Source of the DNA: CALXCT01 sp964422185
GTDB taxonomy: Bacteria; Bacillota; Clostridia; Oscillospirales; Oscillospiraceae
Assembly (NCBI GenBank): GCA_964422185.1
Contig: CAYRAG010000050.1
Coordinates: 1 to 12,381, forward strand
Reading direction: 5' to 3'
Length of the DNA: 12,381 nucleotides
Shown: one piece after another, positions 1-6,330 of the stretch
Numbering within the stretch: position 1 is the first letter of the stretch
Layout of the letters: every line of letters starts with the position of its first letter
Position numbers and translations under genes: made by a program
Notes under the pieces: generated by a model
Seen by the model: only the letters and a program-made list of their open reading frames with translations
What the model was told of the DNA's origin: nothing
The model's database searches: none

Positions 1-86
1 AGAAAGCAATTCTTTCGTGTCTTAAATTATCGGAAAATGATGTGGACGAATTCGCAGGAAATATCGCATCGAGTGTTAATTTATGA
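1..86 (+). CDS. C-terminal end of an unrecognised protein (partial, enters from the left edge)
   Basis: An open frame starting at base 3 runs 27 codons to a TGA at 84-86 and ends in residues SENDVDEFAGNIASSVNL. The residue mix (hydrophilic, helix-like, ending in a short tail) and AT-rich codons such as TTA, AAT and GTT look like a genuine protein end rather than a chance frame. The stretch is only about 35% GC, against 60-65% to the right, which suggests DNA of different origin, for example the outer gene of an inserted element. No family can be assigned from 27 residues. Confidence 0.4.
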   Translation, partial: KAILSCLKLSENDVDEFAGNIASSVNL

Positions 87-106
87 AAAGTTAAGGGCAG
101 AAATTA

Positions 107-379
107 CTATCTCCGGAATTTCCCTGGTACTACATCGGAAGTCGGGCACACGGTCTCCCCGTCCCAGTCCAGCCCGAGCCAGCGCAGATCCTCCGCGATC
201 TGGTCTCCGAACGCGGCGCTGGTGCGATCCGGATCCAGATCCTCCAGCCGCAGGAGAATCCGGCCGCCGGCGCTGCGTGCGAACAGCCACGCCAGCAGCG
301 AGGAGAACAGGTTGCCCAGATGCATCCGGCCGCTTGGGCTGGGCGCGAATCTGCCGGTGACTGTCCCGTTCTGGCCCAT
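107..379 (-). pseudogene. Truncated glutamyl-Q tRNA(Asp) synthetase-like gene (5' part only)
   Basis: The 90-residue product starts with the class I aminoacyl-tRNA synthetase signature of the GluRS/GluQRS group: GRFAPSPSG at residues 9-17, a HIGH-type motif HLGN at 20-23, and the LRLEDLDPDR segment followed by DLRWLGLDWDG. GluQRS charges the queuosine of tRNA(Asp) with glutamate and is normally about 290-300 residues. Here homology stops near residue 75-80, the frame ends at a TAG, and the zinc site, KMSKS-like loop and the rest of the catalytic domain are missing, so the product cannot be active. The start ATG at 379 has a strong GAGGAGG site just upstream. The break coincides with a sharp fall in GC content, so insertion of a mobile element, or an assembly junction, is the likely cause. 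A true GltX is less likely given the GR..SPSGR.HLGN wording. Confidence 0.75.
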
Positions 380-423
380 GGCGCCGCCCTCCTCTTCCCC
401 CGCTGTGGTCTCTTCTCCCGTCT

Positions 424-452
424 ATGGTAGCACATTTTCCCCCGTTTTGGAA
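424..452 (-). promoter_or_regulatory. Possible promoter of the truncated synthetase gene
   Basis: On the minus strand TTCCAA (447-452) is followed after 17 bases by TACCAT (424-429), with a TG two bases before the -10 as in an extended -10 element. Matches to consensus are only partial (3/6 and 4/6), so this is a weak call supported mainly by its position about 45 bases upstream of the start codon. Confidence 0.3.
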
Positions 453-655
453 GAAATTTTCTCCCGCCCGCGGGCCCACGGGGCACACTTTTCGGCGGAA
501 AAGATCCGGTTCACCGGGCGAGGGCGGCACAGGCCGCTGAGATTCCCTGGCCCTGAGGGTGAAATGTGCGGTCTGGAGAACGCATTGCCCTCGGGCCCCT
601 TTCCAACGCCGGAATTGTGGCGAAAAACCCGCGGACAGCCCCTTTTTTTCAATCT
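453..655. other. Intergenic stretch with no gene recognised
   Basis: About 200 bases between the synthetase stub promoter and the promoter of the molybdenum cofactor operon. Frames cross it on both strands, but none has a ribosome binding site with a recognisable protein. There is a run of seven T at about 643-649, without a clear GC-rich hairpin before it. I see no convincing regulatory RNA or repeat here. Confidence 0.4.
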
Positions 656-660
656 TGATC

Positions 661-689
661 TTGCCATGGCCCCGTTTTTCTGGTATACT
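661..689 (+). promoter_or_regulatory. Sigma-A promoter of the Moco biosynthesis operon
   Basis: TTGCCA (661-666, 5/6 match to -35), a 17-base spacer, then TATACT (684-689, 5/6 match to -10) with a TG just upstream. Transcription would begin near base 696, immediately before the structured leader at 705. The same TTGCCA -35 and 17-base spacer recur in the merR promoter of this window. Confidence 0.75.
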
Positions 690-704
690 TCCCCCTGCAA
701 ATGA

Positions 705-836
705 ATATCGCCCGAGCAAAAGCGGCTAAAGGATATCTCTCCCACGCCGCTGCGCCTGCGCACGCGCCGGTACGCGCGCCGCACAGGGCCGGTCTGGAAA
801 CAGGCCGACCTTCCGTTTTGAAAAGGGGAACGATGA
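705..836 (+). ncRNA. Moco-type riboswitch aptamer (copy 1), leader of the Moco biosynthesis operon
   Basis: The leader folds into nested stems shared with a second element at 6143-6258. Visible pairings are a closing stem ATCG 707-710 with CGAT 831-834, AGCGGC 721-726 with GCCGCT 746-751, a long hairpin TGCG 757-760 with CGCA 780-783, and GGTCTG 791-796 with CAGGCC 801-806 around a GAAA tetraloop (797-800). The single-stranded words CCGAGCAAAAGCGGCTAA, GCCGCTGCGCC and CTGGAAAC are the same in both copies, while the hairpins between them differ in sequence but still pair. Position before Moco genes, these words and the GNRA loop fit the Moco RNA motif (Rfam RF01055), which is proposed to sense molybdenum cofactor. 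The long variable hairpin is present, which speaks against the shorter tungsten-cofactor variant. The family assignment is from memory. Confidence 0.75.
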
Positions 837-839
837 CAG

Positions 840-880
840 ACCGATGTATCGCCCCCCGGGGCTGCATCGGTTTTCTGCAT
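840..880 (+). terminator. Intrinsic terminator (expression platform) behind riboswitch copy 1
   Basis: CCGATG (841-846) pairs with CATCGG (865-870), with an inner GCCC/GGGC stem around 851-862, followed by TTTTCTGCATTCT. It lies between the aptamer and the ribosome binding site of the first gene, as expected for transcription attenuation. The 5' arm repeats CGATG, which is also the 3' strand of the aptamer closing stem (831-835), so the two could compete for the same 5' partner. Confidence 0.7.
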
Positions 881-908
881 TCTCGGGCACGAAAAGGAGC
901 CGGTTGGC

Positions 909-1931
909 ATGAAATTAATCGACACGAGAGACGCGGTAGGCCATGTGCTGTGCCATGATATGACACAGATTATCCGGGGCGTCACCAAGGACGCCCGCTT
1001 CCGCAAGGGCCATATCGTCACGGAGGAGGACATCCCGGTTCTGCTGTCCATGGGCAAGGAGCACATCTATGTCTGGGAGAAGAAAGAGGGGATCCTCCAC
1101 GAGGACGAGGCCGCGGAGCGCCTGATCGCCCTGTGTCAGAACGACAACATGGAGGCCTCTCCCGTCAAGGAGGGGAAGATCGAGCTGACCGCCGCCTGCG
1201 ACGGGCTGTTCCGGGTGGATGTGGACCGGCTGGCGGATCTGAATACGCAGGATGACATCATGATTGCCACCCGGCACACCAACAGCGTGGTTCACAAAGG
1301 CGACAAGCTGGCCGGCACCCGGATCATCCCCCTGGTCATCCCGGAGGAGCAGCTCAACGCTGTGACCGCCCGGGCGGGGGATACCCCCATCCTGGAACTG
1401 CTCCCGTTCCAGCTGAAGACCTGCGGTCTGATCGCCACCGGCAGCGAGGTGGCCTCCGGCCGGATTGAGGACACTTTCACCCCGGTGATTGTGGAGAAAC
1501 TGGCCGCGTTCGGCGTGGAGGTGATCCGCCGCCACCTGCCTGGGGACGACATGAAAGCAATTACCGACGCCGTGCTGGACTGCAGGGATGCCGGCGTGGA
1601 TCTGATATTGTGCACCGGCGGCATGAGCGTGGATCCCGACGACCGCACGCCCGGCGCGATCAAGGCCAGCGGCGCGAATATCGTGTCCTACGGCGCACCG
1701 GTGCTGCCCGGCGCCATGTTCCTGCTGGGCTACTTCGATGACGGCACGCCGGTGATGGGACTGCCCGGCTGTGTGATGTACGCGAAAGCCACCATCTTTG
1801 ATCTGGTCCTGCCCCGGGTGTGCGCCCGGGTGCCGGTCACCCGGAAGGATCTGGCGGTGCTGGGGCACGGTGGCCTGTGTCTGGGCTGCAAAGAGTGCCA
1901 CTACCCCGTCTGCCCGTTCGGCAAGGTCTGA
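909..1931 (+). CDS. Molybdopterin-binding protein with MogA/MoeA-type domain and Cys-rich C-terminal tail
   Basis: 340 residues. The N-terminal ~150 residues (GHVLCHDMTQI, FRKGHIVTEEDIPVLLSMGKEHIYVW) match a MoeA-related module found in clostridial molybdopterin-binding proteins. Residues ~165-315 form a MoCF-biosynthesis (MogA/MoeA) domain with the GSEV strand and the ligand-binding loop TGGMSVDPDDRTPGA, beginning at T236. The last 20 residues carry four cysteines, C324, C327, C330 and C335, spaced C-x2-C-x2-C-x4-C-P, suggestive of a metal or Fe-S site. The start is set by AAGGAG at 894-899, nine bases before the ATG. As first gene of the operon, 14 bases before moeA, it probably acts in handling or delivering molybdopterin, perhaps for a molybdenum hydroxylase; that role is inferred. 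It lacks the full MoeA domain set, so it is not a second MoeA. Confidence 0.8.
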   Translation: MKLIDTRDAVGHVLCHDMTQIIRGVTKDARFRKGHIVTEEDIPVLLSMGKEHIYVWEKKEGILHEDEAAERLIALCQNDNMEASPVKEGKIELTAACDGLFRVDVDRLADLNTQDDIMIATRHTNSVVHKGDKLAGTRIIPLVIPEEQLNAVTARAGDTPILELLPFQLKTCGLIATGSEVASGRIEDTFTPVIVEKLAAFGVEVIRRHLPGDDMKAITDAVLDCRDAGVDLILCTGGMSVDPDDRTPGAIKASGANIVSYGAPVLPGAMFLLGYFDDGTPVMGLPGCVMYAKATIFDLVLPRVCARVPVTRKDLAVLGHGGLCLGCKECHYPVCPFGKV

Positions 1932-1945
1932 GGGAGGAATCCGAA

Positions 1946-3166
1946 ATGCTCACTGGTCTTACTCTGGAACAGGCTGTGGAACAGATCCGCCAGCATACCA
2001 CGCGGATGGCCCCGGTGACGCTGCCGCTCCCGGACGCACGGGGACGCCTGCTGGCGCGGGACATCCTCTCCCCCATCAGCCAGCCGCCTTTCGACCGTGC
2101 GCCTGTGGACGGCTACGCCGTCATCGCCGCGGATACCATAGGCGCCAGCCAGGCGCAGCCCGTCTGCCTCACCGTGGTGGACACGGTCTTCGCCGGCGGA
2201 TGCCCGAAAGCGCCCCTCTCCCGCGGCCAGGCGGTGCGCATTATGACCGGCGCGATGCTGCCGGAGGGCTGCGACAGCGTCATCCGGCAGGAGTCTACCG
2301 ACATGGGGCTGGAGACCGTGAAGATCTTCCAGCCCGTCCAGGCCGGGGAGAACTATGTCCGCGCCGGGGAGGATTTCCAGGCCGGATCCGTCCTGGTCTC
2401 CGCCGGAAGCCGGCTGGACGCCGCCGCGCTGGCAGTGCTCTCCAGCGCCGGAATCTCCATGGATCGGGACAGCGTCACGGTTCACGCCATGCCCCGGGTG
2501 GCGGTGGTCTGCACGGGGGATGAGCTGGTCTATCCCCATGTCTCCCCCCTGCCCGCGGGCAAGATCTACGACTCCAACCGCACTTTCGTCACCCAACGGT
2601 TGTGGGAACTGGGAATCCGGGGCGACACGGGCGCGGATCACTTTATGGACGACCCGAACCTGGTGGCGGAGACCATCCGCAGCGCCATGACCTGGGCGGA
2701 CGCCGTGCTCACCACAGGCGGCGTGTCCGTGGGCGCGAAAGATATTATGCATGAGGTGCTGCCGCTGCTGGGCGCGGAGCAGATCTTCACCCGGACGCAG
2801 ATCAAACCCGGCACCCCGGCGATCTTCTCCGTGGCGGACGGGAAGCCCATCCTGTCCCTGTCCGGCAACCCCTTTGCCGCCGCCGTCAATTTCGAGCTGT
2901 TCGCACGGCCCATGCTGGCGGAGCTCGCCGGCGACCCCGGTCTGGATACCCGCCGGACCTCCGGCGTGCTGCGGGGCGCGTTCCCGAAGAGCAGTCCCGG
3001 CCGCAGGTTCATCCGGGCCGTCTACGACAGCGGCACCGTCACACTGCCCAGGGGGCACTCGTCCGGCCAGATGCGCTCGCTCATCGGGTGCAACTGCCTG
3101 CTGGATATCCCCGGCGGCAGCGGCCCCCTGACGGACGGACAGCGGGTGGATGTGGTGCTCCTGTGA
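1946..3166 (+). CDS. moeA: Molybdopterin molybdenumtransferase MoeA
   Basis: 406 residues, the usual MoeA length. MoeA takes adenylylated molybdopterin, cleaves off AMP and inserts molybdate to give the mature cofactor in the cytoplasm. Family landmarks are all visible: PPFDRAPVDGYAV around residues 47-59, DSNRTFV, the substrate loop TTGGVSVGAKD at 256-266, KPGTPAIF, and the SGNPFAA turn at 306-312 (a variant of the usual PGNP). The C-terminal beta domain (RRFIRAVYDSG to the end) is complete. The start is the ATG at 1946 behind GGGAGGAA (1932-1939). A longer in-frame extension upstream overlaps the preceding gene and has no homology. It sits between the Cys-tailed molybdopterin-binding gene and moaC. 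Confidence 0.95.
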   Translation: MLTGLTLEQAVEQIRQHTTRMAPVTLPLPDARGRLLARDILSPISQPPFDRAPVDGYAVIAADTIGASQAQPVCLTVVDTVFAGGCPKAPLSRGQAVRIMTGAMLPEGCDSVIRQESTDMGLETVKIFQPVQAGENYVRAGEDFQAGSVLVSAGSRLDAAALAVLSSAGISMDRDSVTVHAMPRVAVVCTGDELVYPHVSPLPAGKIYDSNRTFVTQRLWELGIRGDTGADHFMDDPNLVAETIRSAMTWADAVLTTGGVSVGAKDIMHEVLPLLGAEQIFTRTQIKPGTPAIFSVADGKPILSLSGNPFAAAVNFELFARPMLAELAGDPGLDTRRTSGVLRGAFPKSSPGRRFIRAVYDSGTVTLPRGHSSGQMRSLIGCNCLLDIPGGSGPLTDGQRVDVVLL

Positions 3167-3201
3167 CGCCGGATGATACGGCATCCTGTCATTCTGTTCC
3201 C

Positions 3202-3206
3202 GGAGG
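3202..3206 (+). promoter_or_regulatory. Ribosome binding site that supports a TTG start for moaC
   Basis: GGAGG lies nine bases before the TTG at 3216, an ideal distance. The alternative ATG at 3228 would be 21 bases away. The TTG start also makes the catalytic residues fall within one position of E. coli MoaC numbering. Confidence 0.7.
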
Positions 3207-3215
3207 TGCGGTCTT

Positions 3216-3701
3216 TTGGAACCGAAGATGAATCATTTTGATGAGAACGGCAACGCGATTATGGTGGATGTGTCCGGCAAGTCGCCCACCCACCGGATCG
3301 CCGTCGCCAAAGGAAAAATCCTGGTCAATCAGGCGGTGATGGACGCCGTGGTGCACCGCACCGTCGCCAAGGGCGATGTGCTGGGTGTGGCGCGGGTGGC
3401 CGGGATTATGGCCACCAAGCGCACGCCGGATCTGATCCCCATGTGCCATCCCCTGATGCTGGACAACGCGAAGATCGACTTTGAGGTGGATCAGGAGCAA
3501 AACTGCATCACCGCCATCGCCACAGTCAAGCTGACCGGTCTGACCGGCGTGGAGATGGAGGCGCTCACCGGCGTGTCCGTGGCGCTGCTGACGATCTACG
3601 ACATGTGCAAGGCCATCGACAAGTCCATGACCATCAGCGACATCCATCTCGTGCGCAAAGAGGGCGGAAAATCGGGGGTGTTTGTGAATGATCGGGACTG
3701 A
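3216..3701 (+). CDS. moaC: Cyclic pyranopterin monophosphate synthase MoaC
   Basis: 161 residues, full length. MoaC converts the MoaA product (3',8-cyclo-7,8-dihydro-GTP) into cyclic pyranopterin monophosphate, the second half of the first committed step of Moco synthesis. Active-site segments are intact: KRTPDLIPMCHPLML with K68 and H78, TGVEMEALTGVS with E113 and E115, and IYDMCKAIDK with D129 and K132, matching the E. coli residues with a shift of one. The C-terminal GGKSG motif is also present. The start codon is TTG. The gene lies 49 bases after moeA and its end overlaps mobB by 14 bases, so the two are translationally close. moaA follows two genes later rather than next to it. Confidence 0.95.
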   Translation: MEPKMNHFDENGNAIMVDVSGKSPTHRIAVAKGKILVNQAVMDAVVHRTVAKGDVLGVARVAGIMATKRTPDLIPMCHPLMLDNAKIDFEVDQEQNCITAIATVKLTGLTGVEMEALTGVSVALLTIYDMCKAIDKSMTISDIHLVRKEGGKSGVFVNDRD

Positions 3702-4206
3702 CACCCCCGTCATCGCCGTGTCCGGGGTGAAGAACTCCGGCAAGACCACCCTGCTGGAGAAGCTGATCGGAAAACTTACCGGCGCCGGGCTGCGCGTCGC
3801 GGTGGTCAAGCACGACGGGCACCACTTCGAGCCGGATGTCCCCGGCACGGACAGCTACCGCCACCGCGCCGCCGGGGCCTACGGCACCGCCATCTACGAC
3901 GGGGAGAAATTCCTGGTGGTCAAAACCGCCCGGGTGGAGCCGGAGGATCTGTTCGCCCAGTTCCCGGAGGCGGATGTTATCCTGCTGGAGGGCGCCAAGG
4001 ATTCGGCCTGGCCGAAGTTTGAGATCGTCCGCTCCGGCAATTCCGACGCCCCGGTGTGCGACCCCGCCACGCTGCTGGCTCTGGTCACCGACCTGCCGCT
4101 GTCCCTGCCCGGGGTGCCCACGCTGGGTCTGGAGGACATCGACGCCATGGCGGAACTGATCCTGGCCCGGACGGGCCGGCGCGGAGAGGAGCTGCTGTCC
4201 CCATGA
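3688..4206 (+). CDS. mobB: Molybdopterin-guanine dinucleotide biosynthesis protein MobB
   Basis: 172 residues. MobB is a P-loop GTP-binding protein thought to assist MobA, which attaches GMP to molybdopterin to form the dinucleotide cofactor used by DMSO-reductase-family enzymes such as formate dehydrogenase. The Walker A loop GVKNSGKT is at residues 13-20. The family hallmark KHDGHHFEPDVPGTDSYRHRAAGA follows, then the LLEGAKDSAWPKFEIVR segment. The start ATG lies inside the end of moaC, and the stop overlaps the moaA start as ATGA, which suggests coupled translation. mobA is not in this window. Confidence 0.93.
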   Translation: MIGTDTPVIAVSGVKNSGKTTLLEKLIGKLTGAGLRVAVVKHDGHHFEPDVPGTDSYRHRAAGAYGTAIYDGEKFLVVKTARVEPEDLFAQFPEADVILLEGAKDSAWPKFEIVRSGNSDAPVCDPATLLALVTDLPLSLPGVPTLGLEDIDAMAELILARTGRRGEELLSP

Positions 4207-5180
4207 CCGACCGCTGTGAGAGGAACATTGACTATATCCGGATCTCGGTCACGGATCGGTGCAATCTGCGCTGCACCTACTGTATGCCGGAGAAAGGCGT
4301 GCAGTGGGTGCCCCACAACGCCGTGCTCTCCTACGAGGAGCTGCTCCGCCTCAGCCGGCTGTTCGCCCGGCTCGGCTTCCGGAAAATCAAGCTCACCGGC
4401 GGGGAGCCCCTGGTGCGCAGGGGGGTGGATCGGCTCATCGCCGAACTGAAAGCAATAGAGGGCATCCAGTCCGTCACCCTGACCACAAACGGCCTGCTGC
4501 TGGCTGACGAGCTGGACAGCCTCATCGCCGCGGGTCTGGACGGCGTGAACATCAGCCTGGACACCCTGGATCGGGATCAGTTCCTGGCCCTCACGCGCCG
4601 GGACGCCCTGGATCAGGTGCTGCGCGGCCTCCACGCCGCCCTGGCCTGCCCCGGCCTGAATGTGAAGATCAACTGTCTGCCCATGGGCACCAACGATGAC
4701 CAGCTGGTTCCCCTGGTGGCCCTGGCGAGAGAGACCCGCCTGGCCGTCCGCTTCATCGAGGTCATGCCCATCGGGCTGGGCAGGGGTCTGGCGCACCGCT
4801 CGGAGGAGGAGGTGCGCGCCATCCTGGAGGCGGCGTACGGGCCCATGACGCCCTATGAGGGCACGCTGGGCAACGGGCCGTGCCACTACTTCTCCCTGCC
4901 GGGCTTTACCGGCAAGGTGGGCTTTATCAGTGCGCTGAGCCACCAGTTCTGCGACAGTTGCAACCGCGTCCGGCTGACCTCGGAGGGCTTTCTGAAGACC
5001 TGTCTGCAGTACGAGACCGGCCTTGACCTGAAAGCGCTGATCCAGCAGGGATTTGACGACGACTATATCACGCAGGCCATCCGGGAGACCGTCTACGAGA
5101 AACCCGTGCGCCACCACTTCACGGACGAGAGCGGGGAATCGGGACTGGAACCCCACATCATGAGCCAGATCGGAGGATAA
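4203..5180 (+). CDS. moaA: GTP 3',8-cyclase MoaA (radical SAM)
   Basis: 325 residues, typical MoaA size. It catalyses the radical SAM rearrangement of GTP that begins Moco synthesis. The N-terminal [4Fe-4S] site that binds S-adenosylmethionine is C20-x3-C24-x2-C27 (CNLRCTYC), followed by KLTGGEPLVRRG and TLTTNG. The second, substrate-binding cluster is C250-x2-C253-x13-C267 (CDSCNRVRLTSEGFLKTC). The C-terminal double glycine required for catalysis ends the protein (MSQIGG). The start ATG at 4203 overlaps the mobB stop; upstream in-frame codons overlap mobB and are not homologous. The MOSC gene follows after six bases. Confidence 0.97.
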   Translation: MTDRCERNIDYIRISVTDRCNLRCTYCMPEKGVQWVPHNAVLSYEELLRLSRLFARLGFRKIKLTGGEPLVRRGVDRLIAELKAIEGIQSVTLTTNGLLLADELDSLIAAGLDGVNISLDTLDRDQFLALTRRDALDQVLRGLHAALACPGLNVKINCLPMGTNDDQLVPLVALARETRLAVRFIEVMPIGLGRGLAHRSEEEVRAILEAAYGPMTPYEGTLGNGPCHYFSLPGFTGKVGFISALSHQFCDSCNRVRLTSEGFLKTCLQYETGLDLKALIQQGFDDDYITQAIRETVYEKPVRHHFTDESGESGLEPHIMSQIGG

Positions 5181-5186
5181 CATACC

Positions 5187-5621
5187 ATGGGAAATGTCAT
5201 CGCGGTTTGTATCAGCGAGCAGAAAGGCACCCAGAAAAAGAATGTGGGCACCGCCCGCGTGCTGGAGGACTGGGGCATTGAACATGACGCCCACGCCGGC
5301 AAGTGGCACCGCCAGGTCTCCCTGCTGTCCCTTGAGCGCATTGAGGAGTTCCGCGCCCGGGGCGCCCAGGTGGACTACGGCGCGTTCGGCGAGAATCTGG
5401 TGGTGTCCGGCTATGACTTCAAGACGCTGCCCATCGGCACGAAATTCCGCTGCAACGATGTGCTGCTGGAACTGACCCAGGTGGGCAAGGAGTGCCACTC
5501 CCACTGTGAGATCTACAAGGTCATGGGCGACTGCATCATGCCCCGGGAGGGCGTGTTCACCCGGGTGCTCCGCGGAGGCACCGTCTCCGTGGGAGATACC
5601 CTGGAAATCGTGGAGGAGTGA
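5187..5621 (+). CDS. Stand-alone MOSC domain protein
   Basis: 144 residues made of a single MOSC domain (Moco sulfurase C-terminal domain family), beta-rich, without the NifS-like sulfurase part. Family features are GIEHDAHAG..RQVSLLS, FGENLVVSG, LPIGTKF..NDVLLELTQVGKEC and the end GGTVSVGDTLEIVE. C103 in GKECHSHC corresponds to the conserved cysteine thought to carry sulfur or contact the molybdenum centre; C107 and the two histidines between them are also notable. Placement between moaA and mogA with GGAGG (in GGAGGATAAC) before its ATG suggests a role in cofactor maturation, but the exact reaction of small MOSC proteins is not settled. Its stop overlaps the binding site of mogA. Confidence 0.88.
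   Translation: MGNVIAVCISEQKGTQKKNVGTARVLEDWGIEHDAHAGKWHRQVSLLSLERIEEFRARGAQVDYGAFGENLVVSGYDFKTLPIGTKFRCNDVLLELTQVGKECHSHCEIYKVMGDCIMPREGVFTRVLRGGTVSVGDTLEIVEE
5612..5618 (+). promoter_or_regulatory. Ribosome binding site that decides the mogA start
   Basis: GGAGGAG lies within the last codons of the MOSC gene, eight bases before the ATG at 5627. The in-frame GTG at 5618 overlaps this site and lacks one of its own, so the ATG is preferred. Confidence 0.65.
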
Positions 5622-5626
5622 GAGAG

Positions 5627-6118
5627 ATGTATCGTGTCGCAATCATCACCTCCAGCGACTCCGGCTACGCCGGGAAGCGGGAGGATGTGAGCGGGCCCGT
5701 CATCCGGGATCTGGTGACGAAAGCCGGCTATCAGGTGGTTCACACCGTGCTGCTCCCGGACGAGCGGGACATGCTCTCCGCGGAGATGGCCCGCATCGCC
5801 GACGGGGATCTGGCGGATCTGATCCTCACCACGGGCGGAACCGGGTTCTCCCCCCGGGACTGCATGCCGGAGGCCACGGCGGATATTACGGAGCGTGCGG
5901 TACCCGGCATCCCGGAGGCCATGCGGTTTCTGTCATTGCAGATCACGCCCCGGGCCATGCTGTCCCGGGCGGCCGCCGGCATCCGCAAAGGCACACTGAT
6001 CGTCAACCTGCCGGGCAGCCCGAAAGCGGTAACGGAGTGTCTGGAGTACATCCTGCCCGCCCTGGGCCACGGTCTGGAGATCCTGCGGGGCGACGCGTCC
6101 AACTGCGCCCGAACCTGA
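5627..6118 (+). CDS. mogA: Molybdopterin adenylyltransferase MogA/MoaB
   Basis: 163 residues, the size of a single-domain MogA/MoaB protein. The enzyme uses ATP to adenylylate molybdopterin, producing the substrate of MoeA. The first strand YRVAIITSSDSG, the substrate loop TTGGTGFSPRD at residues 68-78 and the LPGSPKAVTECLEYILPALGH segment are all conserved. It is the last gene of the biosynthesis block. Its stop is 24 bases before the second riboswitch-like leader. MogA and MoaB cannot be separated firmly by eye, but the TGGTG.S.RD loop is common to both. Confidence 0.93.
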   Translation: MYRVAIITSSDSGYAGKREDVSGPVIRDLVTKAGYQVVHTVLLPDERDMLSAEMARIADGDLADLILTTGGTGFSPRDCMPEATADITERAVPGIPEAMRFLSLQITPRAMLSRAAAGIRKGTLIVNLPGSPKAVTECLEYILPALGHGLEILRGDASNCART

Positions 6119-6142
6119 GGATCGAAATCAAAACAGAATCTC

Positions 6143-6258
6143 GCGCTCCGAGCAAAAGCGGCTAACGGCTCTGCCCATGCCGCTGCGCCGAGGCGGTCTG
6201 AACGGGCCGCCTCCGGGGCCGGGCTGGAAACGGCACGGCCTTCCCTGGGAAAAGGTGC
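6143..6258 (+). ncRNA. Moco-type riboswitch aptamer (copy 2), leader of modBC
   Basis: Second copy of the element at 705-836. Pairings are GCGC 6143-6146 with GTGC 6255-6258, AGCGGC 6157-6162 with GCCGCT 6179-6184, GAGGCGG 6190-6196 with CCGCCTC 6207-6213, GGCCG 6217-6221 with CGGCC 6236-6240, and GCTG with CGGC around the GAAA loop 6227-6230. The single-stranded words match copy 1, while the closing stem and the variable hairpin have different bases that still pair. The internal TAACGGCTCTGCCC stretch, as I remember it, is typical of the Moco RNA motif. It lies directly before molybdate transporter genes, another usual location of this motif. I saw no clear promoter just upstream, so it may act on transcripts arriving from mogA. 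Confidence 0.78.
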
Positions 6259-6305
6259 AAAAACCCCCGCCGACCTGTCCCTGGGACATTCCGTCGGGGT
6301 TTTTC
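6259..6305 (+). terminator. Intrinsic terminator (expression platform) behind riboswitch copy 2
   Basis: A run AAAAACCCC and GCCGAC (6259-6274) pairs imperfectly with GTCGGGGTTTTT (6293-6304). A small GTCC/GGAC hairpin (6277-6286) sits inside, and U residues follow. It ends 25 bases before the modB start, so it can stop transcription before the transporter genes when the leader adopts the terminating fold. Confidence 0.75.
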
Positions 6306-6330
6306 CTGCTTTCCGAGGAGGGATGACACA

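Noticed and set aside
530..560. CTGAGA followed by a CCCTG stretch, resembling a TPP riboswitch piece
   Set aside because: The other conserved parts of the TPP aptamer (the CUGGAUAAUGCCAGCG-type arm) are absent, and no thiamine gene follows.
643..649. Run of seven T as a possible terminator
   Set aside because: No stable GC-rich hairpin precedes it on either strand; it more likely belongs to the promoter-proximal AT-rich zone.
81..719. Minus-strand open frame of 212 codons through the left intergenic region
   Set aside because: Different frame from the clear synthetase stub, starts inside the operon promoter, and has no family match.
1901..3184. Minus-strand open frame of 427 codons antisense to moeA
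   Set aside because: Covers moeA exactly, has low-complexity HGxGAxG-type composition and no recognisable family; a shadow of moeA codon usage.
3894..5642. Long minus-strand open frame (582 codons) antisense to mobB, moaA and the MOSC gene
   Set aside because: Composition is His/Gln/Gly/Ala-rich as expected from reading GC-rich codons backwards; it has no domain match, and the + strand genes with complete catalytic motifs explain the region.
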